A DNA stretch of 8,212 nt, taken from assembly GCA_031255875.1 (NCBI GenBank), contig JAIRRR010000098.1, forward strand, positions 1-8,212. Reading direction: 5' to 3'. Within the stretch, counting starts at the first letter, position 1. Each line of letters begins with the position of its first letter. The DNA is from Treponema sp. (GTDB lineage: Bacteria > Spirochaetota > Spirochaetia > Treponematales > Breznakiellaceae). Both the position numbers and the translations under genes were made by a program. Under the pieces are notes generated by a model. The model worked only from the letters and a program-made list of their open reading frames with translations. It made no database searches and was not told the origin of the DNA. Positions 1 to 5,574 of this stretch are shown here, in pieces.

Positions 1-2154
1 GAATACTACGATGTATCGGGGACATACAGCGGCGGGACCCTCAGCCTGGATCTGGCAGGGGAGCAGATGCAGCTGGACCGCCTGTTCAGGAACGCCATGG
101 GCGCTACCGTAACCGGGGAGGGGCACCTCGACCTGGGCTCTGCGGAAGACTGGTCCGCGACGGCCACGGTCAGCGCCCTGTCCGCGCGGAACGGGGATAC
201 CGAGCTGCTCCTTTCCGCGGACGCTTCGATAAATCCCGACGAACTTATTATCAGCGATTTGCGCGCGAGTTACGGCACGGTCGAGGCCGAACTGCCGGCC
301 CTGATGGTAAGCCGGGTCAATACCTCCGCGCAAACCGGCGCCCGGGTTTGGGGGACCGCCATGGGCAAGAGCATGGATCTGAACTTTAACGCCGTGGCGG
401 AATTCATGCCCGCCGATTCCTGGTTTGAAATGGGCCGCGCGCTGGATGCTTTTACGGGCGTTGTCAAGGTCGGCTATGCCCGGTTTGACACCCTGGAAAG
501 CCCGGAACCCTTCGAATTTGATTTTTCCCGGTCCGGGACGGGTTTTTCCCTTGACGGGGGCCCCCGGAACATGATCCGGGCGGCTCTGGCGGACGACGGC
601 TCCTTCTTTGCCAGCCTTTCCCAGCCCTCCCCCGTGCGCGGCACGATAACCGGCGTTCTGAGCTCGCGGACTATCGACGCCCATGCCCCGGATCTGTACG
701 TGGACATGGTTTCCCTTTGGCGAGTCATCCCCAGCAACCCGATCATCAACTGTACCGGGGGGTTTGTGAACGTCTCCCTCCGCGTCCGCGGCCCCCTGGG
801 GGACCCGGAATTTTTCGGCTTTGCCCAGGGGAACAGTATCCGGCTTTCAATACCCCTCTTCCTGAGCGAGGAAATCGGGCCGGTTCCTATACTGGTAACC
901 CTGGACGGCAATGAGATGCGTTTCGGCCCGGTAAACGCCCCCTGCGGCAGGGGCTACGGGGAGGTGACCGGGTGGTTCCGCTTTGACCGCTGGATACCCG
1001 ATACCCTGAACATCAATATAAAGGCGGGTGCCAATGCCCCCATCCCCTTTTCCGTTGACATTTTGGGGGTGCTGGCCGCCGGGAACGCTTCGGGGACGCT
1101 GGATATCGGCCTTGCGGACCAGGCCCTGCGGGTGACGGGCAATCTGACCGGCGAGGATACCGAAATCACCCTGAATACCCAGGAATTAGCCGCCGCTGCC
1201 TCCTCCCGGGCGGACGGCGAGGCTTCTTTCCCCGTTGTGACGGATTTTACCATCAGGACCGGGCGGAAGGTGGAATTCCTCTGGCCCAATTCCAATGCCC
1301 CCATCCTCAGGGCGAACGCCGCGGCGGGGACCGGCATCCGTATCACAAGCGATTCGGTAAGCGGCCGTCATTCCATGAACGGGGAGGTGAGCCTCAGGAA
1401 CGGGGAAATTTTCTACGTCCAGCGGAGTTTTTACATACGCAGCGGCGCCCTTCTCTTCAATGAAAACGAGCTCCAGTTCGATCCCCGGCTTACGGTCAGG
1501 GCGGAAATCCGGGACCGTACCGACGAGGGCCCGGTCACCGTTTCCATGATCGTGGAAAACGAGCCGCTCCTGTCTTTCGACGCCCGTTTTGAATCGAGCC
1601 CGCCGCTTTCCCAGGTCGATATTTTATCGTTATTGGGCCAGAATGCCGAGGAATCCCAAAACGAAGGCGAAGCGATGAATATCATGCTGTCCTCGGCCAC
1701 CGACCTTGTGTCCCAATTCCTGGGCGTCCGCCGGCTTGAGCGGACTGTCCGGGACTTTTTAGGCCTGGACATGTTCTCGTTCCGGACCCAGATCATCCCC
1801 AACGCGATTTCTATGCTCAGAAACCCCGTTGAAAGGAACAGCCCGTACGGTAACTATTTGGATAATACAACTGTTTTTGTAGGTAAATACCTGAGCCCCG
1901 ACATGTTTTTCCAGGGCATGCTCACCGTGCGGTACAACGACCTTGCCGAACCCGGCAGGGGGCTGGCCTCCACGGGGCTGAGCGGGATAAACAACAACGG
2001 GCTCGCGGCGGGGCAGTTTTTACTTGAGCCGGACATCAGCATTGAGCTTCACAGCCCGCTCTTTGACATACGGTGGAGTATCATGCCGGTTCATTTGGAA
2101 AATTTATTCATAAGCGACACGTCTTTCAGCCTGACATGGCGCTTTGTTTTTTGA
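1..2154 (+). CDS. tamB: TamB-family inter-membrane translocation/assembly protein, 3' part (5' end outside window)
   Basis: The frame is open from base 1 and ends at TGA 2152-2154, giving 717 codons. The first ATG (67) is internal, because coding-quality sequence continues upstream of it. Window residues 1-455 are alternating polar/hydrophobic beta-strand sequence rich in Gly, Asp and Asn, as in the long beta-groove of AsmA/TamB-like proteins. Residues about 456-717 fit the conserved TamB C-terminal domain (DUF490). They include GEVSLRNGEIFYVQRSFYIR, a following SGALLFNE strand, the PPLSQVDILSLLGQ helix near residue 534, and a C-terminus ending in RFVF. Family members are anchored in the inner membrane by an N-terminal helix (not seen here), span the periplasm, and are implicated in phospholipid transport to the outer membrane and in barrel-protein assembly with BamA/TamA. 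Adjacency to bamA supports this. Only two cysteines occur (residues 251 and 315). Treponemal orthologues are often annotated as hypothetical proteins, and the family call rests mainly on the C-terminal third. Confidence 0.85.
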   Translation, partial: EYYDVSGTYSGGTLSLDLAGEQMQLDRLFRNAMGATVTGEGHLDLGSAEDWSATATVSALSARNGDTELLLSADASINPDELIISDLRASYGTVEAELPALMVSRVNTSAQTGARVWGTAMGKSMDLNFNAVAEFMPADSWFEMGRALDAFTGVVKVGYARFDTLESPEPFEFDFSRSGTGFSLDGGPRNMIRAALADDGSFFASLSQPSPVRGTITGVLSSRTIDAHAPDLYVDMVSLWRVIPSNPIINCTGGFVNVSLRVRGPLGDPEFFGFAQGNSIRLSIPLFLSEEIGPVPILVTLDGNEMRFGPVNAPCGRGYGEVTGWFRFDRWIPDTLNINIKAGANAPIPFSVDILGVLAAGNASGTLDIGLADQALRVTGNLTGEDTEITLNTQELAAAASSRADGEASFPVVTDFTIRTGRKVEFLWPNSNAPILRANAAAGTGIRITSDSVSGRHSMNGEVSLRNGEIFYVQRSFYIRSGALLFNENELQFDPRLTVRAEIRDRTDEGPVTVSMIVENEPLLSFDARFESSPPLSQVDILSLLGQNAEESQNEGEAMNIMLSSATDLVSQFLGVRRLERTVRDFLGLDMFSFRTQIIPNAISMLRNPVERNSPYGNYLDNTTVFVGKYLSPDMFFQGMLTVRYNDLAEPGRGLASTGLSGINNNGLAAGQFLLEPDISIELHSPLFDIRWSIMPVHLENLFISDTSFSLTWRFVF

Positions 2155-2160
2155 TATAAT
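2131..2160 (+). promoter_or_regulatory. Predicted sigma70 promoter with extended -10, driving bamA-skp
   Basis: The -35 hexamer CTGACA (2131-2136) matches TTGACA at five of six positions. An 18-nt spacer leads to a perfect -10 hexamer TATAAT (2155-2160). The bases before it form TGATATAAT, an exact extended -10 (TGnTATAAT), with the TG supplied by the TGA stop codon of the upstream tamB-like gene. The whole promoter therefore lies in the last seven codons, the stop and the first bases after it. Expected transcription start is about 2167, giving a leader of about 85 nt before bamA. It could make bamA-skp expression independent of the tamB-like gene. This is a sequence prediction only. Confidence 0.72.
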
Positions 2161-2185
2161 GATGTTTCGTGAACCGGGTTTGGAG

Positions 2186-2207
2186 AGCGTCCGGGGTTTC
2201 CGGAGCT
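2186..2207 (+). promoter_or_regulatory. Bulged hairpin in the bamA 5' leader
   Basis: TCCGG (2190-2194) pairs with CCGGA (2200-2204) around a 5-nt loop. After a single bulged G at 2189 the stem continues with AGC (2186-2188) against GCT (2205-2207), giving eight base pairs in total. It lies just downstream of the predicted transcription start. No T-run follows, so it is unlikely to be an intrinsic terminator. It could stabilise the 5' end of the message or be a protein-binding site; chance pairing in G+C-rich DNA is also possible. Confidence 0.35.
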
Positions 2208-2231
2208 TCCCTTAAGGATTTTCAGGAAACT

Positions 2232-2252
2232 ATGCGGATTCAGGAGTATTGA
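2232..2252 (+). CDS. Possible six-codon leader ORF coupled to bamA
   Basis: ATG 2232 opens a six-codon frame, MRIQEY, closed by TGA 2250-2252. The last A of that stop is the first base of the bamA ATG (TGATG junction). A Shine-Dalgarno-like AGGA sits at 2224-2227 with a rather short 4-nt spacer. The frame's CAG GAG codons contain the Shine-Dalgarno site of bamA itself, so ribosomes translating it would cover and then release that site. This is the geometry of a translationally coupled mini-cistron. A six-codon ORF can easily arise by chance, hence the low confidence. Confidence 0.28.
   Translation: MRIQEY
2242..2246 (+). promoter_or_regulatory. Ribosome-binding site deciding the bamA start
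   Basis: AGGAG lies 5 nt before ATG 2252 and only 2 nt before the in-frame TTG 2249. The spacing selects ATG 2252 as the start, so the protein begins MRHFVKH. Confidence 0.8.
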
Positions 2253-4804
2253 TGCGTCATTTTGTAAAACACACAGGCAAGGCTTTTGCGCTTTTTTTCT
2301 TCATTTTTTTGGCGGGTTTCGCCGCAGCCCAGGAATCCGAATGGTACCAGGACAAGCCCATCAGGGATGTTGTCTTCGACGGCCTGCAGCATATCGGCCC
2401 TGAGGAACTGGACGCTATAAAAGAGGCGTATATCGGGAGGCCTTTCAGCGACGATGTGTTTTGGGAGCTCCAGGAAAGGCTCTACGCTACGGAATTGTTC
2501 GAGGTAATTTCCCCCAGCGCGGTTCCCTCGGACGATGCCGGGACGGCCGTCATTATCCGTTTCCAGGTAACGGAAAGGCCGGTGGTATCCCGGATCAATT
2601 TTTCGGGCAACGCCCATGTCCGCCGCACCGAGCTTCTGGATACCATCACGATCAAGCAGAACGATGTGGTGAACCAGTTAAAGCTGCGCCTGGACGAGAC
2701 GGCGATATACGAAAAATACCTGGAAAAAGGGTACCCGGATGTAAAAGTAAGGTCCGAAACCAGAACCAATCCGAACGGCACGATTATCGTTACGTTCCTT
2801 ATTGAGGAAGGGAGCAAAATCGCGGTCCGGGCTTTTTATTTTGAAGGCAACAGCACCTTTTCGGACCGGACTCTCAGGGGGCAGCTTTCGTTAAAGCCCA
2901 AGGGGATCTTTAACGACGGCGCCTTTCAGGAGGCGAAGCTGGTTGCCGACCGGGAGGCGATTACCCAGTATTACCATGACCGGGGGTATATCGACGCCGA
3001 AGTTATCGACGTGGTCCGGGAAATGGTGTCCGACGAAAAGGGGAATAACTTTCTCGATATTTTCTTCCGGATATACGAAGGGGAAATTTACAATTTCAGG
3101 GGAATAGAGTTCACCGGGAACAAGATCTTTAGCTCCAGCCAGCTTGCCGCGCAGGTCCGGTCCAGGGAAGGGGAGGTCGCCAATACCCGGAGGATCGAAG
3201 CGGACCTGCAGCGGGTGGCCGATCTTTACTACGAAAGCGGCTATATTTTTAACAGCATAACCCGCACGGAAAGGCGCGATTTAAGCGAAAGGACGGTTTC
3301 TTACGAAGTAAACATTGTCGAGCGTGGCAGGGCGCATATCGAGCATATCAGGCTGGTGGGCAACGACAAGACCAAGGATCATGTAATCCTCCGGGAAATA
3401 CCCCTGGAGCCGGGGGATGTTTTCTCCAAGGCGAAGGTCATGGAAGCCTACCGGAATCTGATGAATTTGCAGTACTTTTCCAACGTTATTCCCGAGCCGA
3501 CTCCGGGAAGCGCTGAAAGCCTTATGGACCTTGTCATCACTGTGGAGGAACAGCCCACGACCAACCTCCAGTTCGGCATCACTTTTAGCGGCAGTTCCGA
3601 TCCCAACGCCTTCCCCATCGCGGGGATTCTGCAAATCCAGGACCGCAACTTCCTGGGCTACGGCAATATCCTGGGCTTCCAGCTCGATGTCTCCCGGGAT
3701 ACCCAGTCCGTTTCGCTTCAGTATACCCACAGGTGGATATTCGGCCTGCCCCTTACGGGCGGCTTTGACCTGACCGTCAACCATTCCCAGCGGCTTGCCC
3801 TTATGGACAACGCCTGGCCCTATTTTAACGGCGACGAACCCTACGCCTTTCCGGACGGGTTCAGTTCCTACGAGGAATACGCAAGCGCCAGCTTCATACC
3901 GTCGAATGAATACCTGATGAAGTACGACCAGTGGAGCGTTTCCCCGGGCTTTTCCACCGGCTACCGCTGGCTTACCTTTCTGGGGAACCTGGGGCTGTCG
4001 GGCGGGGTCCGCACGGCCTTTGTGATCAACACCTACGATGAGGTTCGGCTCAGGCCTTTCGACCCGATACTCCGCGAAAGCAACAAGGGCGTAATCCCCG
4101 CCCTTTCTTTCTGGACCTCCCTGTCCCTGGATCAGCGGGATATTTACTACGATCCGTCCAAGGGCTATTACGGCATCCAGCGCTTCGGCTATTACGGATT
4201 CCTCGATATAGAACGGGAGCACTACATGAAGACCGACACCAAGGCCGAGGTTTTCTTCACCCTGTTCAACATTCCCGTAACCGATACGTACAGCTTCAAG
4301 GGGGTCTTCGGCCTCCATTCCGGCCTTTCGTTCATCTGGCCCCAGCCGGGCAGGGAGCAGGCGGAAATAGAGGCCGCCAACAAGCTCGCAATCGACGGCA
4401 TGTTTATCGGGCGGGGCTGGTCCTCGGCGCGGCTTTCCACCCGGGGCCTGGGGCTCTGGGAAAACTGGGCCGAGCTGCGTTTCCCCGTGGTTCCGGGCAT
4501 ACTCGCCCTCGATTTCTTCTTCGACGCGGCCGTTTCAGGGGTAAGTAGCAAGGACGGCAGGGTCGAGCTGAAGCCCGAGCAATTTTTCAGCCGTTCCTTT
4601 ACTGAAATGCTCAACAGCACCTATTTCAGCTTCGGCTTCGGCCCCCGCATCTCCATTCCCCAGTTCCCCTTCCGCTTCCTGTTTACCAAGGGTTTCAGGG
4701 TCATAGACGGGGAATTCCAGTGGAAAAGAGGGGCCCTGGGCGCGTCGGACGATCCGGCCTCGGGGATTGACTTTGTGCTGAGCATTGCCCTGTCAACCTA
4801 TTAG
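2252..4804 (+). CDS. bamA: Outer membrane protein assembly factor BamA (Omp85 family)
   Basis: This is the central subunit of the BAM machine, which folds and inserts beta-barrel proteins into the outer membrane. The 850-residue protein has the usual length. A signal peptide (basic MRHFVKHTGK, a hydrophobic run rich in Phe, then FAAAQ) is probably cleaved near residue 26. Five POTRA domains follow at about 36-108, 112-187, 190-279, 280-358 and 361-434. Each opens with a strand followed by G-N or G-x (FDGLQHI, FSGNAHV, FEGNSTF, FTGNKIF, LVGNDKT). The C-terminal barrel (about 435-850) contains the Omp85 element LDQRDIYYDPSKGYYG (about 626-641) and ends in an alternating strand FVLSIALSTY. The loop-6 motif, usually VRGF, appears as GRGW (720-723). 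There are no cysteines. It lies 97 bp after the tamB-like stop and 23 bp before skp. No lipoprotein BAM partner gene is in the window. TamA is an alternative Omp85 member, but it has three POTRAs, so five favour BamA. Confidence 0.96.
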   Translation: MRHFVKHTGKAFALFFFIFLAGFAAAQESEWYQDKPIRDVVFDGLQHIGPEELDAIKEAYIGRPFSDDVFWELQERLYATELFEVISPSAVPSDDAGTAVIIRFQVTERPVVSRINFSGNAHVRRTELLDTITIKQNDVVNQLKLRLDETAIYEKYLEKGYPDVKVRSETRTNPNGTIIVTFLIEEGSKIAVRAFYFEGNSTFSDRTLRGQLSLKPKGIFNDGAFQEAKLVADREAITQYYHDRGYIDAEVIDVVREMVSDEKGNNFLDIFFRIYEGEIYNFRGIEFTGNKIFSSSQLAAQVRSREGEVANTRRIEADLQRVADLYYESGYIFNSITRTERRDLSERTVSYEVNIVERGRAHIEHIRLVGNDKTKDHVILREIPLEPGDVFSKAKVMEAYRNLMNLQYFSNVIPEPTPGSAESLMDLVITVEEQPTTNLQFGITFSGSSDPNAFPIAGILQIQDRNFLGYGNILGFQLDVSRDTQSVSLQYTHRWIFGLPLTGGFDLTVNHSQRLALMDNAWPYFNGDEPYAFPDGFSSYEEYASASFIPSNEYLMKYDQWSVSPGFSTGYRWLTFLGNLGLSGGVRTAFVINTYDEVRLRPFDPILRESNKGVIPALSFWTSLSLDQRDIYYDPSKGYYGIQRFGYYGFLDIEREHYMKTDTKAEVFFTLFNIPVTDTYSFKGVFGLHSGLSFIWPQPGREQAEIEAANKLAIDGMFIGRGWSSARLSTRGLGLWENWAELRFPVVPGILALDFFFDAAVSGVSSKDGRVELKPEQFFSRSFTEMLNSTYFSFGFGPRISIPQFPFRFLFTKGFRVIDGEFQWKRGALGASDDPASGIDFVLSIALSTY

Positions 4805-4827
4805 GGCGGGGTATTTAGGAGAAGAAT

Positions 4828-5358
4828 ATGCGTAAACGGATCGTTATTGCCGTATTCCTGATTCTGGCGGCAGGCTTTTCCCTGGAAGCCCAGCAGCTTA
4901 CCCGCTTCGCCGTGGTCGATTTAAGCCGGGTCTATACCTCGTTTTTCCGGGATTCCCGGGCCGTCCGGGAATTTGAGGAGCGGAGCGCCCGGGTCCAGGC
5001 CGAAATAGACCGGATGACTGCGGAGATTCAAAGCCTGCGCAGTTCCCAGCTGGACGCGGAGGCCAGGGGGGACGAGGCCCGCTCGCTCAGGCTGGAAAGC
5101 CAGATCTACCAAAGGTCCGAATACCTTAAAGAGTACTACCAGACAAAAACCGCGGAACTCAACGACCAAATGGCGAAGCTGTCCCAGTCCGGGACCTTTC
5201 TTGACCAGGTCTACAGCGAGATCCGCTATATTGCCGAGAGCGAGGGCTACAGCATGGTCCTCAACCTGAAGGAAAATACAGGGATACTTTGGTACAGCCC
5301 GACAGTAGACATAACTGATAAATTAATTCAAAATCTATTAGCCAAAGCAGGCCGGTAA
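4828..5358 (+). CDS. skp: Periplasmic chaperone, OmpH/Skp family
   Basis: Skp proteins are trimeric periplasmic holdases that carry unfolded outer-membrane proteins to BAM. The 176-residue precursor has a signal peptide (MRKR, a hydrophobic run, cleavage probably after LEA at residue 21). A short strand FAVVDLSRVY (27-36) is the family's N-terminal signature. A long charged helical region with Arg/Glu/Gln heptads (about 41-120) would form the coiled-coil tentacles. The C-terminal part of the core domain is at 137-171, with GYSMVLNLKENTGILWYSP and the conserved DITDKLIQNLL. There are no cysteines. The start is set by AGGAG at 4817-4821, 6 nt before ATG. The gene is 23 bp behind bamA with no terminator between, so the two are very probably cotranscribed. 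Confidence 0.93.
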   Translation: MRKRIVIAVFLILAAGFSLEAQQLTRFAVVDLSRVYTSFFRDSRAVREFEERSARVQAEIDRMTAEIQSLRSSQLDAEARGDEARSLRLESQIYQRSEYLKEYYQTKTAELNDQMAKLSQSGTFLDQVYSEIRYIAESEGYSMVLNLKENTGILWYSPTVDITDKLIQNLLAKAGR

Positions 5359-5574
5359 GTTTCCGCAAAACCATCGGGAAAATCGCCAATTCACTGCGCA
5401 AAAGCAATTAAGGGAAGGCGGCGTTCCCCATAGGGCAAGAAAGCCGCGCCATGAGCAACGCAAAATCCCGATTATCCGGCGCGGGCAGTTGGAAGCGGCG
5501 GCAGATCGGGCAGGCCCGCGTTTCCCGGACGCTTGCGCAAGGGGGTATCTATCAGTTCCAAAGAATCGAGTCCC
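5359..5574 (+). other. Spacer between skp and mutS, with two possible hairpins
   Basis: I see no gene here that I can support. One structure pairs GCGGC (5418-5422) with GCCGC (5443-5447) and encloses a small CCC-ATA-GGG stem (5427-5435). A second pairs CGCGGGC (5480-5486) with GCCCGCG (5514-5520) across a 27-nt loop. Neither is followed by a T-run, so no intrinsic terminator is evident and readthrough from skp into mutS is plausible. The mutS frame is open back to a TGA at 5452-5454, but the sequence before about 5551 does not resemble MutS. The ATG at 5451 in another frame lacks a ribosome-binding site and overlaps mutS. Confidence 0.5.
5539..5545 (+). promoter_or_regulatory. Shine-Dalgarno-like AAGGGGG ahead of mutS, facing an ATC codon
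   Basis: AAGGGGG is the only strong purine-rich ribosome-binding candidate before mutS. It is spaced 5 nt from ATC 5551, in frame with mutS, and 29 nt from the first in-frame ATG (5575), which is too far. This suggests that translation may begin at the ATC, or that this position was ATG in the ancestor or in the true sequence. Confidence 0.4.

Noticed and set aside
2159..2215. 18-codon plus-strand frame (MMFREPG...) in the bamA leader
   Set aside because: Its ATG overlaps the -10 box and precedes the predicted transcription start, and it has no ribosome-binding site.
3281..4318. 345-codon minus-strand open frame inside bamA
   Set aside because: It lies antisense to a complete, well-recognised bamA. 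Its translation has no recognisable domain, and long antisense frames are expected opposite G+C-biased coding sequence.
4767..4817. TTGACT near the end of bamA as a -35 for skp
   Set aside because: No acceptable -10 lies at 16-18 nt. The TATTTA at 4812 is far out of range.
5306..5334. Possible promoter TAGACA / CAAAAT at the end of skp, ahead of mutS
   Set aside because: The -35 matches at five of six positions with 17-nt spacing, but the -10 matches only four of six in a locally A+T-rich stretch. It is too weak to annotate without transcript data.
5532..5541. Perfect 10-bp palindrome CTTGCGCAAG before mutS
   Set aside because: It is a single short palindrome with no second copy nearby. It could be an operator half-site but is equally likely by chance.
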